Shown here in pieces: positions 12,411 to 23,843 of a stretch of DNA of 64,000 nt (position 1 is its first letter; every line of letters starts with the position of its first letter). The notes under the pieces are model-generated. The model saw nothing but the letters and a program-made list of their open reading frames with translations. It was not told where the DNA came from and searched no databases. A program made the position numbers and the translations under genes. Source of the stretch: Nilaparvata lugens (lineage: Eukaryota > Arthropoda > Insecta > Hemiptera > Delphacidae); NCBI RefSeq assembly GCF_014356525.2, contig NC_052505.1, forward strand, positions 8,248,171-8,312,170. The letters run 5' to 3'.

Positions 12411-13586
12411 CTCTGAATAATTCATGTCTTTAGTCTTTTCTTAGTTCATACTTTATTCTCAAGTTGAAAAGGCGGGTCATGACAACCTCCAGGCGACAAC
12501 GTTAATGAAGCGTGCTGCTGCATATTGCAGAGAGCCTGAGAAGTTGATCCCTTGTTATCTGATAATCTCATTTCTGTTTACACTGGATTTTTCATTTACG
12601 GGGGTTACAACAAGAACAAGTCATGTAAAGTGTATAAACTGATGATCAGATTGAAGAAGTTTCCTTTGTTCTATGTTTTATAGCATCCAGCACGTCGCTG
12701 ATACTACTATGTCAGTCTGATGGAATAGTATGGTTAGCTAAATAACATCTATTGTTTCAAAAATCTTGATAGTAACGAGCGAGGATGATTAGATTGCCGA
12801 ATATTCCACAACAGTTTCTTATGATTATAGAATTACCAAGCAGCATTTCGATAGTACAAAATTAATCGGAATGGGAAATATCAATGTGGACAATGTTTTT
12901 AATATAGTTTCTGCCTCACAGTTTAAACTAAAAATAATGTTTTACAATAGCGTGGATTATCCTTCATGTTAAACAATCATACAGATTGAATTTACACATA
13001 TTTGTAGACTATATAATGCTTAGATAATTATAAGAAAAGGATTTGAACGAAGCGCAGACGATGTTCGATGTATTGCCTCTTGAATTTGTATCGATATTTT
13101 GTTGTCATCAGTACATCATTGACGGCCAAAATCTTACTCAATTTGTTTGATAGGACAATGGCACCATAATTGATTTCAAATGTATGATAGCTCGGAGTAG
13201 AGTATGTCTTGATATTTCCTGTTGATACATTTGGTGAACAAAATGAAGATTAAATGTTAGTTTTGTTGTGAATCGATCTTTTAATGATCCAATTGATAAC
13301 ATGAGAAGGCTTGAATTGGAAAGAATAAGTTTGGCGAGAGAGAGCTAGTCAGGTGTTGATTTCATTCGATTTCTGATTAGAATGATCATTCCGCCGATAG
13401 TCAGCCGAACGACTTCAGCTCAATGAATTCGGTAGTTTGAACGAAACATGAATTTTACTGAAGCTGATTTGAAAAATCGTTATACTTCCTTTCTAATGAG
13501 GTCACTGGATTTATTAGAAAAAATCAAATATTGATTCAATTATAAAAGTCAAATATTGGAGTTGATTGAATATGTAAGTTCATGCA
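12411..13586. other. Non-coding stretch
   Basis: No gene or clear repeat is seen. Confidence 0.4.
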
Positions 13587-13588
13587 GT

Positions 13589-13643
13589 GCATCCAGAAAG
13601 AGAGGGCCTTAGTGATGAGGCAGGTTCGAATCCTGTCGATGCC
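13589..13643 (+). repeat. Partial tRNA-like / SINE-like sequence with Pol III B box
   Basis: GGTTCGAATCC at 13623-13633 is a perfect Pol III B-box / T-loop sequence. It sits in a T-arm-like hairpin (CAGG-TTCGAAT-CCTG). The following GATGC can pair with GCATC at 13589, giving about five acceptor-like pairs. The span is about 55 bases rather than about 72, and no good A box is visible, so it is not a functional tRNA gene. A tRNA-derived SINE head or a deleted tRNA relic fits best. Confidence 0.5.
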
Positions 13644-13649
13644 ATGGAC

Positions 13650-14905
13650 GTCCCAATCACCGACATTCTATCGAATCACCAACGCACTTTACATTACTCA
13701 AGCACAACCAAAAAACTATTATGGGCATCATCCGCAATAAGAAAAGTTGGATTGAGAAAGCTAATTATATATAATTTAGTTGATAAAATCGATGGTAAAA
13801 TTGATACAATTCATAAAATGCAGTACTCTGAATAATATAGAAATATAACGTCCAGATCTTTTACTACTCGTAAGGCAAGACCTCATAGAAAATAGTCATA
13901 TTACTAACTATTTCCAAGCACCAAATAGTAACTCTTGATATGATGATATTGTTTTGATGTTTATAGTGAAGATTTTGATTGTGGAGTCAATTATTATTGT
14001 ACTAAGTATAAACTTGAGTGAGAGGATAGAAAAATAACTTGAATGTGCGGATAGGTTCGTCATCTCATCAAGATGGTTCACTTATTATATGGAATGCTCA
14101 ATCCATTGCAGATCCTTTCTGGAGGACAGAAATGTGAAAGTTAATTTATTCATCGTTTACTTGGAGAATCTAGAAAGTGAGTTCATCCTCTTAGCAGAAG
14201 ATTCTTATTAGAAATTTTCCCTCACATCTTGAAAGTTTATAAAGTTCACTAATTTTCCTGCACTGATAAGCACTCTCTTGAATAACATATTTAGTCACTC
14301 TATGTTTCTTGTATGAGCTTCCGCTATCACCGGGTTATTTCTTGAATCAGGGAACTTTATGAGAACCAGGGAGGCATTTCTATTAATTATATATGAGGAA
14401 GTTGGAGAACCAGCCTTTGATATGGATTCAGGCTGGAAGATTTCTCATGATTTTATAGCCCAATCTCTCACTCTGCAAAATACATTAAGTTCTGTTCGGA
14501 TTTCCTGCTTTGAAAGCAAAGTTCCCATCAAGAAGAATCACAAACCTTCGTTCAAATTTGAACTCAACTGAACTTATCACTCACATTCTCATTATTTGTG
14601 CTGCGGACTCTCCAAAAAACGAGTTTTTTTAGAGAATAATCATCCTTATTTTCAAATGCTTTGATACTTCATAAGCTACTGGAATAAAAATATCATGACT
14701 ATGTGCATCATATCAGAGATTCGAACAGAGGATCATATTGTATCACAGATTTGATTCTTAATTCAGTCTTCATTAACAGATGCATTATTTATTATTTTTT
14801 GATAGAAGCATGGATATGGAGTTTTTAGAGAATCTTGAATGAGCTTAAATGGGGATATCATATCATCTGAGCACCTGAACAAGATGTTAAAAACAACAAA
14901 ATAAA
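13650..14905. other. Non-coding stretch
   Basis: No gene is supported. Confidence 0.4.
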
Positions 14906-14907
14906 AT

Positions 14908-15136
14908 CTTCAACCAATTACAAGCGACTAACACCTTTGTAGTGGAAGCCTCTTCAATTTCATTGGTCCATAACATTAATATTGTTTCATGGACTGCTGC
15001 ACTCTATCGAACAAATACGGTACTACATAAAACAAATCCCGCCTCCAGCTGTTAAACAACTCCAACTCCTCGACCAATCACAAGTGACTTACACTTTCAT
15101 AGTAAACGCCTCCCCACTCTCATTGGTTGTTCACAA
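14908..15136 (+). repeat. Imperfect direct repeat carrying CCAAT/ATTGG motifs
   Basis: About 14908-14977 and 15067-15136 are diverged direct copies: CAACCAATTACAAGCGAC versus CGACCAATCACAAGTGAC at the start, and CATTGGT at the end of both. Each copy therefore starts with a CCAAT box and ends with an inverted one, followed shortly by a slightly GC-richer stretch. It may be promoter-like or simply an old repeat. Confidence 0.5.
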
Positions 15137-15139
15137 ATA

Positions 15140-17580
15140 ATCAGTCACACAGCAGCCATTTTGTAGGACGGAGCAATTCCAACTATAATGGTTTTCAAGA
15201 AATGGAGAAGTTGACCTGCTACAACGAAGATGCCAGATTGTGAATGGTTGAAACAGTCTGATTGGAATAAAGTATGTCACGTTATTTTTGTCAATAACGG
15301 GTTGCCCTACTTGGCTGCAGTCGGTAGAGCATGAATAATAGAATATATAATCCTTGTTGTGGTTCTTAGAATATATATAATACCAATTTCTTACTGGCTC
15401 GCCCAGGAGCTCTCGTAGTTCTCTGCTCTTGCCGGTTACTGACGTCGGCTGCTCCAACAGTTCACAATTTCTGTGACTGATTTGTCGAAATCCGCAAGTA
15501 TAGATGCCAGAATTTGTGCAGCTTCAACTTAATGCTATAATTTTGATTTTTTTATAATTCTTCTGGTCGTATTTAATGATATTGGATAATTTATATAAAT
15601 CCCTGGAACGTATTATTTACAAAGATTTGATTTTCAATGCTGTATATCGCTGTCTTAACCAACTTATTCGGTGAAGAATATAGTCGGATGGTAATCTTAC
15701 TAATATTTCGATACTGGTAACTAGATAGATTATAACGAGATTGGTCATGCATGGAGATAGGGAAACAAATAAAGGATACACCATAAAAATTGATATAAAT
15801 ATATTACACAAATATCAACGAATAAATAAATATATGTATATAGAGCAACAAGTAAAAAAGTAAAAATAAGAACAAAAATATACATCGAAAAAAGTATCAC
15901 AGACTAGCTCACTTATTAGGTTTTAGTTTTTAGCATGAAAAGTTACCATGTGCTTCTTAAATCATCAATCACATGCATTTAGACTATGCAGCTCAGTTAT
16001 CGACTTGCTGATGCTTGTCGATTAGAATCTCATATACCTTTTTTCCAAATTAACAAATATAATTAATAAATACGGCATCACTAAGTCTTATGAAAATTAA
16101 TTGTTGAATTTAAACTTAAATCTTTCGAACGTACAATTATTTATAAAAGAGGGACTTGTGCTCTATAAAATTAGTGACGTTCCATGGTGGCGTCTGGCAA
16201 GCAAGTGGGCTCTGATCTACCCCTATTCTCTACGATCATACTTCCATATTCCAAATTTGCATATATTTAAATATTCAACTACTACGCCATCATATAATCA
16301 AATAGTCCGAGCCAATCTGCTAGGCTATTACCTATGTCTTATGTATTACATTTTATAATTACTAGGATTACATCCGGTACATGAACTGAGTAGTGATAAC
16401 TTACAAATCATTTATATAAAATCGGGGTGTTATTTTTGAATCGACTCGTTTTTACCGTCAATCAACCACTGCAATTTGATTGGTTCATCTAAAAATTACA
16501 AATGTATCCATGCACCTGATAGAATATACATACTTCCTTAATATTTCTATTTATTTTATGTATTTTGTACATGCTCATTTTATACAATAAATTTTTATAA
16601 GCTTATTAAGTTGTTTTTCCATTTACAATAGCATGCCATGTGGTTACCAAATCCTCTAGTTGAATGCTATTTGTTTACAACAAAGTTTGCCAAAGGTGTC
16701 TGGCTAAATTTCAAATTATACAGCTTGATCGATTATTTAGGTTGCCGACCAGTAAGTATTATAGCCTAACCTCAAATTTTCAATATTTTATATAATTCAA
16801 TAATAATAGCAAATAAAATTCTTTTCTATTTGGTTGTTCCAATTGTAGCCAGGATACCCGTTATTATCTAATCTCTCACTTGTTGATATCGCACCCGGCA
16901 ATAATAAAGCAGCTGTTTGCTCGAGACCTTTCCATTAAGTGATTTTGCTTGCTGATCAAAAATAATTTGTTACAAGTGATAGTACTGATAAGACATTGAA
17001 GTTTTCCCGCATGTAGCATAATAGCCCACCAAATGAAATTATCATGAATAGTTTATTTAGGGTTGCGTTGACACATTTGACCCTTGTTTCTAGTTACTAG
17101 TTACGTATTTCAATTAGTGCAGGCAAAGTTCAAACTACAATCCAACTGACAATTCAGTTCCAATTCATTTAGCTTGTTAATCTTGTCATAAGATTAGAAT
17201 ATATTCATCTCTTATATCATATGAATATGTTGAATAATCATACATTTGAATATTATTCCAAGTGTCTTGTAATACTCATTGATAAGTGTTGACAGATCAA
17301 ATATATTCACTAGAAAGTAGTTGACAGAATTCTGAAAATTCATAGGAATTTGAGTATCCTGTATCACAGAACCTGACTTAGATCCTCTCTATCCAACCTG
17401 TGTACTCTCAAGAACTGCGAAGTATCAGTTAACCTATCAGTCTAGGTTCCCAGTGAACATATTTGAGATAATAATAATTATTATTTTTGCGTTTTCAAGG
17501 AATTATTAAGATAAAAAATACAATTGATGCTATTGTTCTTTACTCGGCTCAAATTTTGTGGAATTGAATCTTCTGGCCAA
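15140..17580. other. Non-coding AT-rich stretch
   Basis: No gene is supported. A minus-strand open frame at 15131-15457 has no recognisable domain. Confidence 0.4.
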
Positions 17581-17987
17581 GATGAACATCCTGGAATCTC
17601 CTAGGGGTAGTCCTTGTCATGAACCTCCTGGAATCTCCTAGGGGTAGTCCTTGTCATGAACCTCCTGGAATCTCCTAGGGGTAGTCCTTGTCATGAACCT
17701 CCTGGAATCTCCTAGGGGTAGTCCTTGTCATGAACCTCCTGGAATCTCCTAGGGGTAGTCCTTGTCATGAACCTCCTGGAATCTCCTAGGGGTAGTCCTT
17801 GTCATGAACCTCCTGGAATCTCCTAGGGGTAGTCCTTGTCATGAACCTCCTGGAATCTCCTAGGGGTAGTCCTTGTCATGAACATCCTGGAATCTCCTAG
17901 GGGTAGTCCTTGTCATGAACCTCCTGGAATCTCCTAGGGGTAGTCCTTGTCATGAACCTCCTGGAATCTCCTAGGGGTAGTCCTTGT
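17581..17987 (+). repeat. 37-bp minisatellite, exactly 11 units
   Basis: There are eleven head-to-tail copies of a 37-bp unit (407 bp in all) containing CTGGAATCTCCTAGGGGTAG and TCCTTGTCATGAA. The copies are almost identical. Unit 1 (17581) and unit 9 (17877) share a C-to-A variant (GAACATCC instead of GAACCTCC). The unit length is not a multiple of three and no open frame runs through it. Each unit contains the palindromes CCTAGG and TCATGA. The near-identity implies recent expansion or homogenisation. Confidence 0.97.
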
Positions 17988-18238
17988 CATGATCCGGATT
18001 ATTACTGTCCTGACAATATCATTCAGAGTTATGCTGCATGATCCGTTAAAAATTTTGTCTCTTCATGTGACAAAATCTTCTTGATATGAGAAATACTTCA
18101 GAGGAATTACTCCAATCATGTAAAAATCTACTGCCGTCTTGTCATATCAAAGTCTAGTCATTTGAATGCAACAAAGTTCTTTAACGTTTTAGCTAATAGC
18201 TAGCAGAATGTCCAGAGCAGGAGATTTTTGACCTGGGC

Positions 18239-18775
18239 ATTGTAATAGTTATTTGTGCAACTAGTGCGCAAAGTGACAGTTTGCTGCACCGAAAGAAACG
18301 TTTACTGGTTTGTTGAGTGCAGCAGAGGAACTTTGCGCACGTATTTCACATTAAATTTTTCCTACAGTTACCATTGAATATGAAAAGTGGGTAATAATGG
18401 GTGAAATTGCCTGAAATCCATCAAATGTTTGTGTTTGTGATGCTGTTATTAATAAAAACCTTAATTTATTTTAAATAGAATGTAGTATGTTGTGTGTTTG
18501 AATGGCGGGGCGGCTGTCATCCACTGTGCCTGTCCACCACCTCAAGACTCTTATAACGTGCACCACAGTCACAGTTACCAACTTAACTTTGATTTTGCTG
18601 CACTGGTGCTCCATAATAACCTACTAACTATTTTGCGTTGTCATGCTGCAAATCTGGAGTACGCAAAGTACTCACTTTGCGCACTAGTGCGGAAAAGTGA
18701 TTCTTTGTGGCCTGCAATCAGTGCAGAAATGGTCACTTTTAAGGGTATCTGTAGGAAAAAATAATTTTGCACTAT
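18239..18775. mobile_element. Imperfect inverted-repeat element, MITE-like
   Basis: ACTAGTGCGCAAAGTGA near 18260 is repeated in inverted form near 18680 (TCACTTTGCGCACTAGTGC). Related words (GTGCAGCA, TTTGCGCAC, TTTTTCCTACAG) lie nearby in both orientations. The termini and target duplication could not be fixed. An open frame at 18492-18764 crosses it but has no recognisable domain. Confidence 0.45.
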
Positions 18776-19191
18776 TTCTACTCACTCTTCTTCGCGCTCG
18801 AACATACAAAGGATCATTTGTATCCAATTAAATTCCCATATCATGAAATATATAACTTACAATGAAGGCTTCATATCAAATACATTTGGAAAATCTTCTT
18901 CGAAACAATAATTGGAAATGAATGGTGGACCAATCATGCATGATTGGGATCACTATAAAGTTTGATCAAAGCTTTGGAAATAATCCATCGACAAGATAAG
19001 AAAAATAAATAGGCTACTTCAACACACTATTGACAAAAATGCAAGAAGGACTGTATTTGTATGTTAATAGGATCTGAAGCGGAAGAAACATAATATTTTT
19101 AACTTCAATTTTTTTCCGATCCAGCTTCTCACCAATCAGTATCAATATAACGATGAAATGACTGTGTTGTACATCACTTGATAACATTAAG

Positions 19192-19239
19192 TTGAATTAG
19201 ATTTGTTAGATTTTGTTGAATTAGATTTGTTAGATTTTG
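19192..19239 (+). repeat. 24-bp unit x2, only in duplication copy 1
   Basis: There are two exact copies of a 24-bp unit starting TTGAATTAGATTTG, followed by a partial third. The matching place in copy 2 (near 24056) has only TTGAATTAGAT, so the repeat expanded after duplication or was lost from copy 2. Confidence 0.9.
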
Positions 19240-20472
19240 TTGAATTTTCTGTTGGAACATGAATTTAATTCACGTTTTTGTCTCAATAGGTCAGTATAGG
19301 TACATTAAGAACGTAAAGTGGTAGATGGATTTATATTCTACTTACATTACTTCAAACTATTATAAGACCCATCAAAGGAAAAAAGCATCCATCATTCAAT
19401 TTTTCAGATTTAACTGAAGAAAAATATATTGAATGTTCTCGAAGGATGTGGAGTTACTCAGGCCTGCCACATTCAGCATGAGCTATTTAGCATAGTAGTA
19501 AGAGAATTATTCATCTTGTTATCATAACAGATTATTAAGTAGGATCTGTTTATGCTTCTATTCAACAATATATAATAGTACATAAACGAAAACTCAAGGA
19601 CTACTATTGTTGAAGGCCATTAAATAACGAGTTAATTCCTAGTGAATTTGAAGTTACGTCTATTTAATAGTTGAAGACAACTCCCATTAAAGAGGTTTGA
19701 GATCTCGGAGTCGTTCTACCCTGATATTCAAATGAGTCCTCATCTGCATATATGCACGTCGTGTGGAATATGCATGATATTCACTAAGAGGTATGCAAGT
19801 GACGTGTTGTGCATACTAATTGACGTTCAAAATCATATTTGAGCTCTCGAACAATATTTCATAAATATCTTGTTATCTTGTATAATGCAATTTATATTGA
19901 AATTAAGTTTATTTGAATTTGAAATTGCAAGTTTAAAGATTAATTAATTATCGTTAAGGGTAAGATTATTCTTCCATTCGATTATAAAACATTTATAAAA
20001 CTTGATTTGTTAGAAGTCACCTATTCATACTGAATAACATGTGCTGTTATTGAAGAACATTTAATGAAGAATTTTACTATTGACTAAGAACGTTCTCACT
20101 CAACCTTACTGAGGTTGCACCGGATTAGTAGACAAATCTGAATGTTATGAGGTATTGGAAATTTTTCAAATGAATCTCATGGATGGATCCAAATATCTAC
20201 AATCAATGCTAACCATTGATAACAATGATAACCAGTGCTATTCCATGATAAATCAAAAGAATCTTTCGTTTGCAAATGCTTTCGGATATCTACTATGATA
20301 GTACCTGAACTTAAAAAAAAAGATGCGAGTTCTCAATCATTCGATAGAAATATTATAATGTGAAATGAATTATTTGTAAATGGAAACGTTGATCAAGTGT
20401 AGATAAAATGATGATCGTGCAAATTATTTTATGAACGTGATTTGGCAATTCACTCAATTTATCTTTCTTATT

Positions 20473-20498
20473 ATAATTTTTCCTTTTTGCAGGTAAGT
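20473..20498 (+). promoter_or_regulatory. Recursive-splicing (ratchet) motif, copy 1
   Basis: A pyrimidine-rich stretch (AATTTTTCCTTTTTGCAG) is followed at once by GTAAGT, so a strong 3' splice site is fused to a perfect 5' splice site between 20492 and 20493. This is the form of zero-length-exon ratchet points known from very long Drosophila introns. A second donor, ACG|GTGAGT, lies 61 bases downstream at 20553/20554 and could define an optional 61-nt exon. All three frames of that stretch contain stops. The orientation matches the dpr-type exon at 58.2 kb. Splicing activity is inferred, not shown. Confidence 0.5.
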
Positions 20499-23283
20499 TC
20501 TCTCGACAAGAGATACATACTCGATGTTGATCATGGTTGATGACATAGCAACGGTGAGTGATCCAAGATATCAGATGGTGTTGTGCACTTATTCCGTCTC
20601 CACTCAACATCCGTTATTTACCACAAACCCTTCATCATAAGTCAGACAAAAGTGACCAGTTAACTCGGCGTCTATCTAGTTCTCCAGATGTATTGTCTCT
20701 TTTCTTCTTTTGATACGCCTTACTTCAGTCATTGAATACTGTACTCGATAAATAACAAACTATATGACCCAACCGCGAGAACTACTACAAGAACCAACAT
20801 TGACTAAAAATTATCGGATGACATCACTAAATTGAGTAAATGCTTACGTCCAACTTCATGAATAACTTGAAGAGGGAGAAATGTTTCCACGTGGTTATCC
20901 CAACATTAAACCTTGAAGAAAAAGAAGTCAAATTTGTTCAAAGGCTTGTACAATTTCAACATATTGCTGTCTCTCAAATTTCATTCCCTATACAAAATGC
21001 TTCTGATTAACCAATCAAAATGCAATGTTCTCTTGTGGAAAGTTCTGCTTTTCACAACAATGAACCAATTCTATCATTGTTCTTCTCGAGCAATTGCGTT
21101 TTTTATGATGGAATTCATTCTATGTTACTGAAATGATGTTTTGTCTCAGAATGACAAAAGGCACCAATCAAAAAATATATAAAGCCAGACATGTGCTGTG
21201 AAATCTGTTTTTACCGAATGATATTTATTCATTTATTCATCTATTTACATTTAAAAATACACAAACCAAATACATTATTAGGAAAGGACCAACAGGCCTA
21301 GCCCAAAACTGTTCCCTTTCCAAATTTTGATATCAATAAGCCAATGTCTAAAAAGTAAGTTTCTTCACTTTGAATCAAATTCCGAGTCCAGAAATATACA
21401 AACCAAATATTAGAATTGAATTATATTGAAACCTAAAAGAATAAAAATATTTCACCAAACTGTAAACTGTAAACACTATGATACAACCTTTGTAGGTAGC
21501 ACACTTCTACCCACATTTTCTACCCTCAGCTTCCACAGTGGATATAATGAAGCGTAACCAATGGAAGTGAGTATAAACAGTAAGCAAGTTCATTTATCGA
21601 AGCCTAAGACTATTTCAAGAGAGTATGATAGAACCAGAAGTAAATGGAATAGAATGAAGAGGAACAAAATGGTTGTTGAAGCCAAAAATGATCGCTGTTT
21701 ATTTTTGTTATTCTCATGAGGTAAAAGTAAATAATGAAAGTTGAGTATTCTCATCATGCGTAACGTGATGAATCACTACTAAAATATCATTCAAAGGATT
21801 GGAGTATGATTCAGTTTTGAATGAAGGCATCTTTTTCAAGAACCATTCGACTTCTATGAATGATTTTGAAATCCTTAATTAGAGAATTCCATGAGGAACG
21901 TTTACAATATTCTTCAGGTGAAAAGCCCCAAAATGTAACATAATTGTGAAATGTCAAGTCTCAGCAGCCTATTAATGTATGAATGGGCAAGTTCAAATAA
22001 TAATAACAGCCCCATATGACTGGTCGAGCCAAAGTTGGGATTTGTGTCAACTGTGGTTAGAGGGCTCAATTCGAAGTTCGCCTCGTTAAAATGTTGTCTT
22101 GAATTTGTCGTGAGTTGGTAGGAAGGGCGAGTAGATTTCAGACGAGAATCATATTTCGCTCGAACGCTCTCTCACGTACCTATACAAAAGCTGTTCCCTA
22201 TTTCTCTCTCACATACACTCAAATCTAAACTATCTCTCTCTCTCAGCTCAAGTTCTCTCAGGCAAGCTTTCTCTTCACTTGCCCTTACACGAAATCTCTC
22301 ATATAGCATACTTTCTCTTTGTAAGTGTTCGCTCCACCAAAATACGGACCCAACGTTCCCTCTCTTTCTCCTGCTATACTTCCTTTTCCTCCACATCTTC
22401 CTGCTCGCTGTCATCGTTATTCTTTATGACACTGCCGTAAGGGAGCAGCGCAGATAGGACTAAGATCCTAATTTGACTCTCTACTGCTGTTGAGTCTTGA
22501 TATAACCTATAACGTGTCACATTCTCGCGCGCTCACACTATCCAAAAGCCAGCTCCAACTCACATACTCATCCATGGCTCTATCTAGTCATATAAGTCTT
22601 ATGACTTGAAATTCATAATGCGATAACCTCATACTCTTCATGTAATTGTGGTTGAGTTTTAACTACATACATTAATAAGCTTGAACTTTACCGAGTTTTA
22701 TCGGCTCTAAAACGACTGTAAACTGAAATTACATACAACAACTGACTAATCAATCAGTTAGGTTGCTGTAAATCTGCTCAATGATCATATTCCAGTAAAA
22801 TGTTAATAGTACATGTGAACTGTACAAAAGAGGAGTCATTTTATGCTCGCCCATATGACTCTGTACTATCATGCGACATTATTAATACTGCAACACTTCT
22901 AACCATATGAAAAACAGTTTTCGAGGGGTGAAGGAGTTCATTGTTCTATCATTCTCCATCAAACTCCCATCTGTATCGAACCTCATTATAATGACTGAAC
23001 AGGTAACACAGAAGAAAAGAGCAGTATGTGTTCTTGTTAAAAATAAATAAAAGCGTAATCTGATTTTAGATGATTAAAAATTCCCAATCTCACAATTTAA
23101 GTCAGTTTAAATTCAAGAGGAACAATTCAAGTCGGTTTAAAGCTTATCCTTGTAAAACTAAGATATTTAAAATAGTATTTTGATTTCTGACAAATAAATC
23201 GCCAAAATCTATGAAAATTCAAATTTTGGAGAATATTGAAATCATTTGATAACACAAGATGAAGGCATTTTAGCAAAATATCT

Positions 23284-23843
23284 ACACTTAATTATTATAA
23301 TCTAAGGGCCACTGCTAACAAATATGTAACCTATAACACTAATATTGAATGTATAAGGAGGCAGTTAATTTACATAGGTACTAAAATAATAAACCTCATT
23401 CCAAATCACTTTCTCATGGACAATAAGATCAGCGGAAAAATTAAACTGGATATAAAAAACTGGACATACAGTAATTTCTTCTTCCATTTAGATATATGAC
23501 TCGATATTTCTGCTCCAGCATTGTTTTTTCATTTTTCAGTGGACTCGCTTACCTTTATTTTGAGTACCTATTCCTCTGTTTTCTCCCTTCCCCCCATTTC
23601 TCCCTTACATTTTTCCCTCATTACTTCTCTTCTCTTCTTTGCCGGCCTATTACATGGGAAACCATAGTTGGCTAGGTATCTTCCTCTCTTTTTTTCTCTT
23701 CTCCAACACACCCAACCACAAAGCCCATGGTTTTTTATATTTGTAACATTTTATTGTGTTTTATTTGTTTCAAATTCTTTGTAATTTTGTTTTGTCTTGT
23801 TATGTGTGTTTTTAATAATAATAAATTGAATTGAATTGAATTG
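23284..23843 (+). mobile_element. Non-LTR retrotransposon 3' end at the duplication junction
   Basis: The frame 23305-23499 encodes a C-terminal RT-like tail (IRRQLIYIGTKIINLIPNHF, ending in FFFHLDI and TGA). It aligns with RRQIMYMSTRFINILPFDF in the minus-strand fragment at 53.6-54.2 kb. A C/T-rich 3' UTR follows (23520-23720), then a tail of AATAATAATAAATTGAATTGAATTGAA. The tail touches the first base of duplication copy 2 directly, and the fragment begins just where copy 1 ends. It is 5'-truncated and non-autonomous. Confidence 0.75.

Larger units (their letters stand above)
18982..23283 (+). repeat. Tandem segmental duplication, copy 1 (about 4.3 kb)
   Basis: This runs from AATCCATCGACAAGATAAG to GCAAAATATCT and is repeated in the same orientation at 23844-28173. 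Scattered substitutions and small indels occur through most of its length. The last part (22921-23283) shows no difference from 27811-28173 by eye. Copy 1 alone has a 24-bp unit repeated twice (19192-19239). It lacks the 74-bp insertion seen in copy 2 and the extra TATTTATT-like bases near 24270. Contents include a ratchet-type splice motif, a minus-strand retroposon-like tail near 21230, and a CT-rich tract near 22190-22420. No coding gene is seen. Confidence 0.95.

Noticed and set aside
13589..13643. Functional tRNA gene
   Set aside because: Too short, no anticodon arm or A box could be placed.
15131..15457. 108-codon minus-strand open frame
   Set aside because: No recognisable motif; composition is typical of chance frames.
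17581..17987. CRISPR-like array
   Set aside because: Units are directly adjacent with no spacers, in a eukaryotic intron-like context; it is a minisatellite.
20493..20553. Coding start exon containing ATGGTTGATGACATAGCAACG before GTGAGT
   Set aside because: It would end on a codon boundary, but the dpr-type exon at 58184 needs one carried-over base. Joining them gives a frame that ends early. A non-coding or zero-length recursive exon fits better.
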